64,000 bases of DNA from Aegilops tauschii subsp. strangulata (lineage: Eukaryota; Streptophyta; Magnoliopsida; Poales; Poaceae), in contig NC_053039.3 of NCBI RefSeq assembly GCF_002575655.3, positions 223,095,622 to 223,159,621 of the forward strand, written 5' to 3'. This document shows, in pieces, positions 10,562-21,540 of the stretch. The position numbers and the translations under genes were made by a program. Below the pieces are notes generated by a model. That model saw only the letters and a list, made by a program, of their open reading frames with translations, was not told where the DNA came from and made no database searches. Each line of letters begins with the position of its first letter. The first letter of the stretch is position 1.

Positions 10562-13500
10562 ATGGCCAACGTTGTCCTCAATTTCAACGCGTTCCTAGAG
10601 AAAACCAAGCTGAAAGATGATGGCAGCAACTATACGGACTGGGTCCGGAACCTGAGGCTCATCCTCATAGTAGCCAAGAAAGATTATGTCTTAGAAGCAC
10701 CGCTAGGTGAAGCACCAATCCCAGAGAACCAAGACGTTATGAACGCTTGGCAGCAGCGTGCTGATGATTACTCCCTCGTTCAGTGCGGCATGCTTTACAA
10801 CTTAGAACCGGGTCTCAAAAAGCGTTTTGAGAAACATGGAGCATATGAGATGTTCGAGGAGCTGAAACTGGTTTTTCAAGCTCATGCCCGGGTCGAGAGA
10901 TATGAAGTCTCCGACAAGTTCTTCAGCTGTAAAATGGAGAACAGTTCTGTTAGTGAGCACATACTCAGAATGTCTGGGTTGCACAACCGCTTGTCTCAGC
11001 TGGGAGTTAATCTCCCGGATGACGCGGTCATTGACAGAATCCTCCAGTCGCTTCCACCAAGCTACAAGAGCTTTGTGATGAACTACAATATGCAGGGGAT
11101 GGAAAAGACCATTCCCGAGGTATATTCAATGCTGAAATCAGCGGAAGGGGAGATCAGAAAAGAACATCAAGTGTTGATGGTGAATAAAACCACTAAGTTC
11201 AAGAAGGGCAAGGGTAAGAAGAACTTCAAGAAGGACGGCAAGGGAGTTGCCGCGCCCGGTAAACCAGTTACTGGGAAGAAGTCAAAGAATGGACCCAAGC
11301 CCGAGACTGAGTGCTTTTATTGCAAGGGAAGTGGTCACTGGAAGCGGAACTGCCCCAAATACTTAGCGGACAAGAAGAAGGCCGGCAACACCAAAGGTAT
11401 ATGTGATATACATGTAATTGATGTGTACCTTACCAGCACTCGTAGTAGCTCCTGGGTATTTGATACCGGTGCGGTTGCTCATATTTGTAACTCAAAACAG
11501 GAACTACGGAATAAACGGAGACTGGCAAAGGACGAGGTGACGATGCGCGTCGGGAATGGTTCCAAGGTCGATGTGATCGCCGTCGGCACGCTACCTCTGC
11601 ATCTACCCACGGGATTAGTTTTAAACCTCAATAATTGTTATTTAGTGCCAGCTTTGAGCATGAACATTGTATCTGGATCTCGTTTAATTCGAGATGGCTA
11701 CTCATTTAAATCCGAGAATAATGGTTGTTCTATTTATTTGAGAGATATGTTTTATGGTCATGCCCCGCTGGTCAATGGTTTATTTTTGATGAATCTCGAA
11801 CGTGATGTTACACATGTTCATAGTGTGAATACCAAAAGATGTAAAGTTGATAACGATAGTCCCACATACTTGTGGCACTGCCTCCTTGGTCACATTGGTG
11901 TCAAGCGCATGAAGAAGCTCCATGCAGATGGACTTTTGGAGTCTCTTGATTACGAATCATTTGACACGTGCGAACCATGCCTCATGGGTAAGATGACCAA
12001 GACTCCGTTCTCCGGAACAATGGAGCGAGCAACCAACTTATTGGAAATCATACATACCGATGTGTGCGGTCCAATGAGTGTTGAGGCTCGCGGAGGATAT
12101 CGTTATGCTCTCACTCTCACTGATGATTTAAGTAGATATGGGTATGTCTACCTAATGAAACACAAGTCTGAAACCTTTGAAAAGTTCAAGGACTTTCAGA
12201 GTGAAGTCGAGAATCAACGTGACAGGAAAATAAAATTCTTACGATCAGATCGTGGTGGAGAATATTTAAGTCACGAATTTGGTACACACTTAAGGAAATG
12301 TGGAATAGTTTCACAACTCACGCCGCCTGGAACACCTCAGAGAAACGGTGTGTCCGAACGTCGTAATCGCACTCTATTGGATATGGTGCGATCTATGATG
12401 TCTCTTACCGATTTACCGCTCTCATTTTGGGGCTATGCTTTAGAGACTGCCGCATTCACTTTAAATAGGGCTCCGTCGAAATCCGTTGAGACGACACCGT
12501 ATGAATTATGGTTTGGGAAGAAACCTAAGCTGTCGTTTCTAAAAGTTTGGGGATGCGATGCTTATGTCAAGAAACTTCAACCTGAAAAGCTCGAACCCAA
12601 ATCGGAAAAATGCGTCTTCATAAGATACCCTAAGGAAACTATTGGGTACACCTTCTACCTCAGATCCGAAGGCAAGATCTTCGTTGCCAAGAACGGGTCC
12701 TTTCTAGAGAAGGAGTTTCTCTCGAAAGAATTGAGTGGGAGGAAAGTGGAACTTGATGAGGTGATAGTCACCCCTTCCGAACCGGAAAGTAGCGCAGCGC
12801 GGGAAAATGTTCCTGTGGTGCCTACACCGACTGGGGAAGAAGTTAATGATGATGATCATGAAACTTCGGATCAAGTTACTGAACTTCGTAGGTCCACAAG
12901 GACACGTTCCGCACCAGAGTGGTATGGCAACCCTGTCCTGGAAATCATGTTGTTAGACAACGGTGAACCTTCGAACTATGAAGAAGCGATGGCGGGCCCG
13001 GATTCCGACAAATGGCTAGAAGCCATGAAATCCGAGATAGAATCCATGTATGAAAACAAAGTATGGACTTTGACTGACTTGCCCGATGATCGGCGAGCCA
13101 TAAAAAATAAATGGATCTTTAAGAAGAAGACGGACGCAGATGGTAATGTGACCATCTACAAAGCTCGACTTGTCGCTAAGGGTTATCGACAAGTTCAAGG
13201 GATTGACTACGATGAGACTTTCTCACCCGTAGCGAAGCTGAAGTCCGTTCGAATCATGTTAGCAATTGCCGCATACTATGATTATGAGATATGGCAGATG
13301 GACGTCAAAACGGCATTCCTTAACGGCTTCCTTAAGGAAGAGTTGTATATGATGCAGCCGGAAGGTTTTGTCGATCCTAAGAATGCTAACAAAGTATGCA
13401 AGCTCCAACGCTCAATCTATGGGCTGGTGCAAGCATCTCGGAGTTGGAACATTCGCTTTGATGAGATGATCAAAGCGTTTGGGTTCACACAGACTTATGG

Positions 13501-14116
13501 AGAAGCCTGTGTTTACAAGAAAGTGAGTGGGAGCTCTGTAGCATTTCTCATATTATATGTGGATGACATACTATTGATGGGAAATGATATAGAATTCTTG
13601 GAGAGTATAAAGGCCTATTTGAATAAGTGTTTTTCAATGAAGGACCTTGGAGAAGCTGCTTATATATTAGGCATCAAGATCTATAGAGATAGATCAAGAC
13701 GCCTCATTGGTCTTTCACAGAGTACATACCTTGACAAGATATTGAAGAAGTTCAATATGGATCAGTCCAAGAAGGGGTTCTTGCCTGTATTGCAAGGTGT
13801 GCAGTTGAGCACGGCTCAATGCCCGACCACGGCAGAAGATATAGAAGAGATGAGTGTCATCCCCTATGCCTCGGCCATAGGGTCTATTATGTATGCCATG
13901 TTGTGTACCAGACCTGATGTAAACCTTGCCGTAAGTTTGGTAGGAAGGTACCAAAGTAATCCCGGCAAGGAACACTGGACAGCGGTCAAGAATATCCTGA
14001 AGTACCTGAAGAGGACTAAGGATATGTTTCTCGTTTATGGAGGTGACGAAGAGCTCGTCGTAAAGGGTTACGTCGACACTAGCTTCGACACAGATCTGGA
14101 TGACTCGAAGTCATAG
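10562..14116 (+). CDS. Copia Gag-Pol polyprotein, truncated by a stop in RNase H
   Basis: 1184 codons, continuous from ATG at 10562. Order: gag (about 1-210); CCHC zinc knuckle C251, C254, H259, C264; aspartic protease DTG at 301-303; integrase zinc-binding H439, H444, C470, C473; catalytic triad D500, D563, E599 with the D-35-E spacing; RT with D914 and YVDD at 999-1002; start of RNase H with D1172. It would process itself, copy the RNA in particles and integrate the cDNA. The TAG at 14114-14116 ends the frame just after the first RNase H aspartate, where related elements have a glutamine codon. Gag, protease, integrase and RT motifs look intact, although the usual arginine in the integrase WHxRLGH motif is leucine here (residue 442 is L and the preceding position differs). 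Confidence 0.95.
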   Translation: MANVVLNFNAFLEKTKLKDDGSNYTDWVRNLRLILIVAKKDYVLEAPLGEAPIPENQDVMNAWQQRADDYSLVQCGMLYNLEPGLKKRFEKHGAYEMFEELKLVFQAHARVERYEVSDKFFSCKMENSSVSEHILRMSGLHNRLSQLGVNLPDDAVIDRILQSLPPSYKSFVMNYNMQGMEKTIPEVYSMLKSAEGEIRKEHQVLMVNKTTKFKKGKGKKNFKKDGKGVAAPGKPVTGKKSKNGPKPETECFYCKGSGHWKRNCPKYLADKKKAGNTKGICDIHVIDVYLTSTRSSSWVFDTGAVAHICNSKQELRNKRRLAKDEVTMRVGNGSKVDVIAVGTLPLHLPTGLVLNLNNCYLVPALSMNIVSGSRLIRDGYSFKSENNGCSIYLRDMFYGHAPLVNGLFLMNLERDVTHVHSVNTKRCKVDNDSPTYLWHCLLGHIGVKRMKKLHADGLLESLDYESFDTCEPCLMGKMTKTPFSGTMERATNLLEIIHTDVCGPMSVEARGGYRYALTLTDDLSRYGYVYLMKHKSETFEKFKDFQSEVENQRDRKIKFLRSDRGGEYLSHEFGTHLRKCGIVSQLTPPGTPQRNGVSERRNRTLLDMVRSMMSLTDLPLSFWGYALETAAFTLNRAPSKSVETTPYELWFGKKPKLSFLKVWGCDAYVKKLQPEKLEPKSEKCVFIRYPKETIGYTFYLRSEGKIFVAKNGSFLEKEFLSKELSGRKVELDEVIVTPSEPESSAARENVPVVPTPTGEEVNDDDHETSDQVTELRRSTRTRSAPEWYGNPVLEIMLLDNGEPSNYEEAMAGPDSDKWLEAMKSEIESMYENKVWTLTDLPDDRRAIKNKWIFKKKTDADGNVTIYKARLVAKGYRQVQGIDYDETFSPVAKLKSVRIMLAIAAYYDYEIWQMDVKTAFLNGFLKEELYMMQPEGFVDPKNANKVCKLQRSIYGLVQASRSWNIRFDEMIKAFGFTQTYGEACVYKKVSGSSVAFLILYVDDILLMGNDIEFLESIKAYLNKCFSMKDLGEAAYILGIKIYRDRSRRLIGLSQSTYLDKILKKFNMDQSKKGFLPVLQGVQLSTAQCPTTAEDIEEMSVIPYASAIGSIMYAMLCTRPDVNLAVSLVGRYQSNPGKEHWTAVKNILKYLKRTKDMFLVYGGDEELVVKGYVDTSFDTDLDDSKS

Positions 14117-14410
14117 ACTGGATACGTGTATATTTTGAATGGAGGAGCAGTAAGCTGGTGCAGTTGCAAGCAAAGCGTCGTGGCGGGATCTACATGTGAA
14201 GCGGAGTACAAGAAGCCCAGGTTTCACAGGAAGACCAGGCATATCAAGCGTCGCTTCAACTCCATTCGTGAAAGTGTTCAAAATGGAGACATAGATATTT
14301 GTAAAGTACACACGGACCTGAATGTAGCAGATCCGTTGACTAAACCTCTCCCTAGAGCAAAACATGATCAACACCAAGACGCAATGGGTGTTCGATTCAT
14401 CACAATGTAA
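14117..14410 (+). pseudogene. RNase H remainder of the Copia polyprotein, with internal deletion
   Basis: This is in the same frame as the polyprotein, straight after the TAG at 14114-14116, and stays open to the TAA at 14408-14410. It keeps recognisable RNase H ends: AVSWCSCKQSVVAGSTCEAEY and then PRFHRKTRHIKRR. In intact relatives about 40 residues lie between these two parts, including the catalytic aspartate of the CDNxGA motif. Here EAEY runs directly into KKPRFH, so an in-frame deletion has removed part of the active site. Even suppression of the stop would not give a complete RNase H. Confidence 0.85.
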
Positions 14411-14430
14411 CTAGATTATTGACTCTAGTG

Positions 14431-14442
14431 CAAGTGGGAGAC
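14431..14442 (+). promoter_or_regulatory. Polypurine tract region of the Copia element
   Basis: CAAGTGGGAGAC directly precedes the 3' LTR at 14443. A purine-rich stretch here primes plus-strand DNA synthesis in LTR elements, and AAGTGGGAGA is the usual form in BARE/Angela. Confidence 0.75.
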
Positions 14443-16158
14443 TGTTGGAAATATGCCCTAGAGGCAATAATAAATGGTTATTATTATATTTCTTTGTTCA
14501 TGGTAATTTTCTATTATTCATGCTATAATTGTATTGTCCGGAAATCGTAATACATGTGTGAATACATAGACCACAACGTGTCCCTAGTAAGCCTCTAGTT
14601 GACTAGCTCGTTGATCAACAGATAGTCATGGTTTCCGGACTATGGACATTGGATGTCATTGATAACGGGATCACATCATTAGGAGAATGATGTGATGGAC
14701 AAGACCCAATCCTAAGCATAGCATAAAAGATCGTGTAGTTTCGTTTGCTAGAGCTTTTCCAATGTCAAGTATCTTTTCCTTAGACCATGAGATCGTGCAA
14801 CTCCCGGATACCGTAGGAGTGCTTTGGGTGTGCCAAACGTCACAACGTAACTGGGTGACTATAAAGGTGCACTACGGGTATCTCCGAAAGTGTCTGTTGG
14901 GTTGGCACGGATTGAGACTGGGATTTGTCACTCCGTGTGACGGAGAGGTATCTCTGGGCCCACTCGGTAATGCATCATCATAATGAGCTCAATGTGACTA
15001 AGGCGTTAGTCACGGGATCATGCATTGCGGTACGAGTAAAGAGACTTGCCGGTAACGAGATTGAACAAGGTATTGGGATACCGACGATCGAATCTCGGGC
15101 AAGTAACATACCGATTGACAAAGGGAATTGCATACGGATTGATTGAATCCTCGACACCGTGGTTCATCCGATGAGATCATCGTGGAACATGTGGGAGCCA
15201 ACATGGGTATCCAGATCCCGCTGTTGGTTATTGACCGGAGAGGCGTCTCGGTCATGTCTGCATGTCTCCCGAACCCGTAGGGTCTACACACTTAAGGTTC
15301 GGTGACGCTAGGGTTGTAGAGATATATGTATGTGGAAACCCGAAAGTTGTTCGGAGTCCCGGATGAGATCCCGGACGTCACGAGAGGTTCCGGAATGGTC
15401 CGGAGGTGAAGAATTATATATAGGAAGTCCAGTTTCGGCCACCGGGAAAGTTTTGGGGGTTACTGGTATTGTACCGGGACCACCGGAAGGGTCCCGGGGG
15501 TCCACCGGGTGGGGCCACCTATCCCGGAGGGCCCCGTGGGCTGAAAGTGGAAGGGAACCAGCCCTTAGTGGGCTGGGGCGCCCCCCTTGGGCCTCCCCCC
15601 CATGCGCCTAGGGTTGGGAACCCTAGGGGGAGTTCCCCCTTGCCTTGGGGGGCAAGGCAACCCCTTCCCCCCCTTGTGGCCGCCCCCCCCCCCCCCATGA
15701 GATCTCATCTCTAGGGCCGGCGCCCCCCCGGGGGGGCCTATATAAAGGGGGGAGGGCAGCAACCTACAGCCTTGGGCGCCTCCCTCCTCCCCTGCAACAC
15801 CTCTCTCTCTCTCGCAGAAGCTCGGCGTAGCCCTGCCGGAGAACCGCTACATCCACCACCACGCCGTCGTGCTGTTGGATCTCCATCAACCTCTCCTTTC
15901 CCCTTGCTGGATCAAGAAGGAGGAGACGTCGCTGCACCGTACGTGTGTTGAACGCGGAGGTGTCGTCCGTTCGGCACTCAGTCATCGGTGATTTGGATCA
16001 CGGCGAGTACGACTCCGTCATCCACGTTCATTGGAACGCTTCCGCTCGCGATCTACAAGGGTATGTAGATGCACTCCTTTCCCCTCGTTGCTAGTAGACT
16101 CCATAGATGCATCTTGGTGAGCGTAGGAAAATTTTAAATTATGCTACGATTCCCAACA
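14443..16158 (+). repeat. 3' LTR of the Copia element
   Basis: 1716 bp, colinear with the 5' LTR. Differences seen by eye include two adjacent changes near 14636, single changes near 14508, 14883, 15159, 15258 and 15813, four in the last 300 bp, and longer C runs near 15690. Confidence 0.95.
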
Positions 16159-17141
16159 TAAAAGTGATCCATCACAATCATTTCTAGGAAATTTTTAATT
16201 CCCTGTGAAATTTTCAAACATTCTAGATTTGGGAAAAGTCTGGGATGAGACACCGCGATGGGAAATCTACGACATGAAGCATGGCATTGGCCTTGGACGA
16301 CAACTGTGTGTTTGCCAAAGTAGGGATTCTAGAGCGGCGGCCCCGACATGATGGTGGTCGGGCTCCCGGTGGCTGCGAGTGCAGCCGACGATGGTCCGAC
16401 GGCGATGCTGAGGTCATGACGGTCTCTTTCTTCGGGTCGATGGGCCTATAGAGCGGGATCTCCTGCGTCTTGTGGCGGGGAGGTGGGGGGCTATCTGTGG
16501 TTTTTGTTGTGTGGCACCATGGTGGCCAGTAGTCGGTCAAGTGGAGGTGGTCTGGCCATGATCGGCTCACTGATACATTGTCTCGTGGGGCGCATGAGTT
16601 TAGCGGTTGGGGCAACGACCCGACTTCTTCGACCGCGGCGGCCTCCGTGATCATTTGGGTCATGTGAATGCTAAGATCTTAAGATGGTGATGGCCTTTCT
16701 GAGGCTGGTGGCGGTATGGGACACCTCCTCCACCTCCAGGTTGGGTTCAATCCAATTCATCGAGGGCTACGTGTAGCGACTCTTTTGGATGCACCAAGTC
16801 ATGCATGTCACCGACAGGTGAGACACACGGTGACTCATGCGGAAGCACCAAGTCATGCCCGTTGTCGTCGGCACTTGCTACTCGCAGTTGCTCCTATGGA
16901 GGTCACAAGTCATGCATGTTGTTGCTGCATCGAAAACTGTGACATTGATGGGAGGCGAGGCGGCATGGGACGTCTTTGTGTTCCGGTATCTTCTCTAGAG
17001 GTATCCTGCTATCGAGGCCTCGGTGGGCGAACAAGGGATGATGGTAGAGGCGGCTTCAACCCGCGGCCGGTGAAAACACAAGATCTACGATCAGGCTATG
17101 TCGACACGCGCGTACGTCGTGTCCTTGTTGAAGGTGGTGGA
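16159..17141. other. Unassigned sequence with degenerate repeats
   Basis: No gene recognised. 16220-16665 is GC-rich with an open minus-strand frame of 146 codons that matches nothing I know. 16790-16930 has three imperfect repeats around the core AAGTCATGC. The first bases continue the AT-rich sequence interrupted by the Copia element. Confidence 0.4.
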
Positions 17142-17199
17142 TTGAAGCTCGGGTTTGGGAATGAAAATCCTTGAAGCTCGGGTTTGGGAATGAAAATCC
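17142..17199. repeat. Tandem duplication, 29 bp x 2
   Basis: Two adjacent identical copies starting TTGAAGCTCGGGTTTGGG at 17142-17170 and 17171-17199. Probably a replication slippage product. Confidence 0.9.
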
Positions 17200-17223
17200 C
17201 GAAACCGACCTATGGTTGGACTT

Positions 17224-17412
17224 AGTGGCGGAGACAAGGGACCAGCAGGGGCCCTGGCCCCCCTAACACCAGAGGTGTAGTGCTAATTTGCAATGAACGG
17301 TGTACAAACTAGTGATTATTTGCTCTAAAAGCCTATTTTCCAGTGGCTTGGCCCTCCCCACTAGTTTAGTAGCATTCGGCCCCATTGATATAAAAAATCG
17401 GGCTCTGCCATT
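17224..17412. mobile_element. Small element with AGTGGCGGAG-type inverted ends
   Basis: About 190 bp, bounded by AGTGGCGGAGAC and its imperfect inverse CTCTGCCATTG. A related sequence of similar length lies in opposite orientation inside each 7.16-kb unit (44486-44679). Both share a GGGCCCTGxCCCCCCT block near one end. Superfamily not determined; no coding capacity. Confidence 0.55.
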
Positions 17413-18117
17413 GGTGGGACTCGTCACCATCAGCGCATGTGCGGCGTTTCCTTGTTGAAGGCTCAGTGTGTACTTTTCGTTTCTTTCTCTCTTTTACCGT
17501 AGGGTTAGTAGTTACCTGATGCAACCATTGTCGCGAGGCCTGGCCTCAGACTTTCTTTCCGGGTGAAAATTTTGGCTGCTGGATTTTATTTTATGAGTAA
17601 TATATGATTGTGTGCATCAATTGATCTAGAGGCCGAGGGTTATCCTCCTTCTCGAATTAATATCATCAACTCCCTCCTCACATGTTGCTATTACAGTCTG
17701 CATAATGGGCAGCGCAATTCTAAAAATACTTCTAAGACAAAGCAACGCATAGGGTTTTTTCAAGTTTTCAGTCTAAATACTTTATGACCAAAATTTGACC
17801 TCTAAATACAAAACAGTGTCTTAACCGTCACTTTTTTGTGAGCTGGGTGGAACAATTCGTAGGTCACTCTGCTTAGGAAGGACAGCTTACAGATGATGCC
17901 CCCCAACCATGTGTGCAGAGACTGCATTGCGCCTGCTCAGCATAGTGAGCAATGCTGCGTGGAGCATAAGTTATGCAGAGAATAATTCAAAACTAATAGT
18001 CCAGCACCAATTCATGCTACACAATGATTAAACCCCCCAAAAAAATGCCATAGTTACACCAGACGCAAGGAATTAGCAGGGGACATATATATACGGGGAC
18101 CTACTAGGACAAGCATG
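17413..18117. other. Sequence downstream of the GNAT gene
   Basis: No gene. It includes the presumed 3' untranslated region of the minus-strand acetyltransferase gene (below 18118). I could not place a polyadenylation site with confidence. Confidence 0.4.
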
Positions 18118-21100
18118 TCATTGCTGTTGGATCTGAGCATCATGAACCGGCAAGTCTTTTATCATGAGAACACGCCTCCTCCTCCCAACCCAGGTGACCC
18201 ACCCAGGATCCCTTGACACCACCCTGTACCCTGCCTTTGCGTAGAGTCCTCGAGCGCTGCTGTCATCCTCGTATGCCCTAAGAGCCATGAATCTCTGCCT
18301 CCATTCTAGAGCCAACACCTCGCACGCTTTCAGCAGGGCGGTGCCCACCTTCCTCCTCCTGGACGCGTAAGCCGATCAAGTTTAGCAGCAATTCACAGTA
18401 TTAGAATGTTAAATGGGCTGCATGGAGGATCTACCTGAATGATGGCAGCACTGCTATTCCTGATACGTAAAAGTACTCCTGGACGCCTTGGAGGTTCCGA
18501 AGGATGTCGCCTTCGTCCTGCACCGTGCAATCCACCACCCCAATGATCTTCTCAAATGGTGCCTGCGACTGCAACTGCAACAGCTCATCGGCTTCTTCTG
18601 CTACCAAGCACGCGTACCTAAGAGAGGCGTTCATTTATCAGCGCTAAGTTGCCAGTAAAATGAGTGCCAACCATTTTATGTAGACAGTCTAAGTTACCAG
18701 CGATATGTTGTACTTTATTTTAAAAGGTCGGTAAGACTATCACATTATGCAATAATCATCCTCTGATGTCTACCGAGACACTTAAGTTTGCCGTACTACT
18801 CCCTCCATCCCATAATTTGCTCACATATGGGGTACATGAAGTGCAGACACATGCTATTCGAGTGAAGAGCGCCTGAAGAAGTGTTTAGATGTGCGGTAGA
18901 AAAATACTAATACATGAACTCGAACAGAGCGTTTTCCCACACAAAACTTATTATAGTAACCACCTTGTTTAATTAAGAGTTAGTGTGGCTAATTATCTGA
19001 TAAAGAGGTAATAACACTAGTGGTGCCTAAACTTGCCATCGATGTTCACTTTGGTGCCTGAACTTGAAAAATACGCCGAACTGGTTCTATAACTTGGCAA
19101 TATGGTTCAAATACGGTTCAAATCACGTGTAGATATGTATGTATTGCTGACTAGACATGGTATCGTGGCGCGGGGCCCACTTGCAGTGTCGGGAAAGACT
19201 GACATGAAGAGTGTGCGTCTCAATGACCATCGGGTCCCACCTGTCAGTGCACAACTGAAATAAATAAAAATAGTTGTAAAGCTGAGTTTCAAACCGGCGA
19301 CCTGTGCGCCACACAGGACATTCGCCAACCAATTGCCCATGTACGTTTGCTGTCTTTCACGCACTGCAACATTTTATATAGGTTTTATATATCCGGCATA
19401 ATCATGGAGTTAGATGGGCTCCAGTTAGTGCACCCATTTTCCAAATGTAAGTTGTTTTTCTTATTGTAGAAATTACAAAATATTCAGATAGTATATGAAG
19501 TGATTATTCTTTTAGGAAATGTATTACTAGTTGTAAAAAGTGTTCAGGTGTTTTAATAAAGTATATGTATTTTTCAAAAAGATATATTTTCGAATAAAAA
19601 TAAATTTTAAAATATGTGTGATAAATAAACAAGGGCCTAGTGTTCCCCCAGGATTTTATACATTCTTAAATTTAAATTAACAATTTTCAAACTATACATA
19701 CATTTGTCTACATAAAAATATTTTAATTACATGAATTTTTATTATTCCGTAATTATTTTATAAAATCACATTAACATTTTTTAAAATAAAAATTTTATGC
19801 ATATTATTTCTAGCTCTATTTTTATTACTAATACAATAATTCGCATAAGTTTTAGAATTACTAAAAACAAAAAAGAAACTCACATCTCGAAGGGTCACGT
19901 ACAAGAGGAAAAAGAACTAATAGTTTAAAAAAAGGACCACGTGATATGTTTTTAAACATGAAGATTTTGAAAATGAGATTAACATTTCAAAAATGTATAA
20001 CTTTTAGAAATTGCGAAATTGTTTTATTATATTTTGTGAATCCTTACAAATATTATATTTTGTATTATTTTAATTTTTGAATATTTTCAATTTCATTAAC
20101 ATTTTTCAAGGGGTCAACCATATATTTAATATTGTTAATATAGTTTGAATTTTTTTTCTCTAAAAACGAAAAATAACCAGCATGTGAAAAATTGGGCGCA
20201 CTGATTGCGGTCTAATTAGCTAGATACAGGTTAGTGATGCGTAAACTCCCTCCGTTCCTAAATATTTGTCTTTCTAGAGATTTGAAATGGTTACCACATA
20301 CGGATGTATATAGACATATTTTAGAGTGTAGATTCACTAATTTTGCTCCGTATGTAGTCACTTGTTGAAACCTCTAGAAAGACAAATATTTAGGAACGGA
20401 GGGAGTAGTCAACTGCTGAAGTGGTTTGCGCAGGCCCTTCGTAGCGCACAGGTCTTTTGTTCAAATCCCAGCCGAGTTCCATTTTTTTTTCGGTTCTGCA
20501 CTGATAGGTGGGACCCAATGGTCATTTAGACGCGCTCTTTCTATGTCAGCCTGTCTCGGCATTGCAAGTGGGCCCCGTGCCACGGTGTCATGTCTAGTCA
20601 ACAAACATACGTATCTGGACGTGATTTGAACCGTATTTGAACTATACCGCCAAGTTATAGAACCGGTTCGGTGTATTTTTCAAGTTTAAGCACCAAAGTG
20701 AACATCGATAACAAGTTTAGGCACCGCTGGTGTTATTACCTCTCTGATAAACTCTAGAAGCACTACTAAATTAACCTTTACGGTCATAACCCCATCACAA
20801 ATGTTACAAGTTTAACTAGTTCATCATCAATCTGGATTCTGGAACCAGGGATAGGGATATCAAGAACATCACCTGTCAGGCGGCGAATTCCTCAGTTTGT
20901 AAATGAGCGCCGCCAACACCTCTGCCTGATCTTGGCCAATACAAGAAACGCCATGCCTATCAAAATAAGCGGGCACATAGACATTTCTAGTGCAGATGAA
21001 AGCATTTCATGTGATGCATACTTTGAAGAAATCGAAGAAGAAGTCGTTGAAGAGCGCAACGGGGACGTGGAAGGCCTCGGCCTGCACGAGCGCCACCCGC

Positions 21101-21420
21101 CTCATCTCCTCGCCGATCCGCCCCATCCGCCGCACTCCCCACCCGGCCTCCCTCGCGAGGTATCGTTCCTCCTCCGCACCGCCTACCGCGCCGACCTCTT
21201 GCTTTGTGGGCAAGCAGGGGAGTCGCCCTCCTCCTGCAAGAAGGATCTTCTTGGCGCCGCCGCGGCAGCCGGTCTTGAGAAGAGGAGGGTGCGGGCCTGT
21301 TCTTGAGAGCGCTGCGGAGGTGATGCTGCCTCTGGGGGACCGCTGAGACTGGGGGGTGGAGGAGGAGGAGGAAGAGGGAAGAGGCTGGGGTGGGAGCGGG
21401 GATGCTCTGAGGACGGCCAT
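18118..21420 (-). CDS. Plastid-type GNAT family acetyltransferase, four exons
   Basis: Exons on the minus strand: 21420-21022, 20925-20873, 18617-18435, 18358-18118. They join in frame across GT..AG introns of 96, 2255 and 76 bp to give 291 residues. ATG at 21420 has an ACCATGGCC context. The first ~70 residues are rich in Ser, Pro, Arg and Ala and poor in acid, as in a chloroplast transit peptide. The GNAT fold follows: RYACLVAEE, the strand YVSGIAVLPSF, the acetyl-CoA loop R214-K-V-G217-T-A219 (RxxGxA), then RAYEDDSSARGLY and AGY. Plant plastid GNATs of this type acetylate protein N-termini and lysines. Arabidopsis GNAT4/GNAT7-like proteins seem closest from memory; subgroup not certain. 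Substrate is unknown. All splice phases agree, so it appears intact despite the intron insertions. Confidence 0.88.
19005..20742. mobile_element. Non-autonomous Mutator-like element in GNAT intron 2
   Basis: 1738 bp with long terminal inverted repeats of about 315 bp (19005-19320 and 20425-20742). It starts GAGGTAATAACAC and ends with the inverse, GTGTTATTACCTC. The perfect 9-bp target duplication TCTGATAAA (18996-19004, 20743-20751) is diagnostic of the Mutator superfamily. The arms differ by scattered substitutions, so the element is not recent. The interior is AT-rich with no transposase. It makes up most of the second GNAT intron, and inverted arms this long could fold into a hairpin in the pre-mRNA. 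Confidence 0.9.
20246..20405. mobile_element. Stowaway MITE nested in the Mutator-like element
   Basis: About 160 bp with near-perfect inverted ends beginning CTCCCTCCGTTCCTAAATAT, which extend about 40 bp. TA follows on the right; the left flank is AA, so one side of the expected TA duplication may be mutated. The ends match the Triticeae Stowaway (Tc1/mariner-derived) consensus. Confidence 0.88.
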
Positions 21421-21540
21421 GGTTGCTACTGGTGGTGGCATCAGTGATGGGATTGGGGGACTCGGACGGCTGTGGCTTACTACTTCACAACGCGCGCGTG
21501 TGGACACTAGGACATGGAAACTATGCTCGTGTCAGACTGA

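Larger units (their letters stand above)
7551..16158 (+). mobile_element. Complete Copia retrotransposon, BARE1/WIS2/Angela type
   Basis: An 8.6-kb element in the order 5' LTR, initiator-Met-type primer site, untranslated leader, gag-pol frame, purine tract, 3' LTR. Both sides carry the perfect 5-bp target duplication TAAAA (7546-7550 and 16159-16163). LTR ends are TGTTGGAAAT...TCCCAACA, the well-known Triticeae BARE/Angela ends. The order protease-integrase-RT-RNase H defines Copia. Comparing the LTRs by eye I count about 11 substitutions plus two homopolymer length changes over about 1.71 kb, so the insertion is young. The RNase H end of pol is damaged, so movement would now depend on proteins from other copies. 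Confidence 0.95.

Noticed and set aside
18797..18840. CTCCCTCCATCCCATAATTT, a possible second Stowaway in GNAT intron 2
   Set aside because: Only one end is recognisable and no inverted partner or TA pair was found, so an element cannot be delimited; perhaps a relic.
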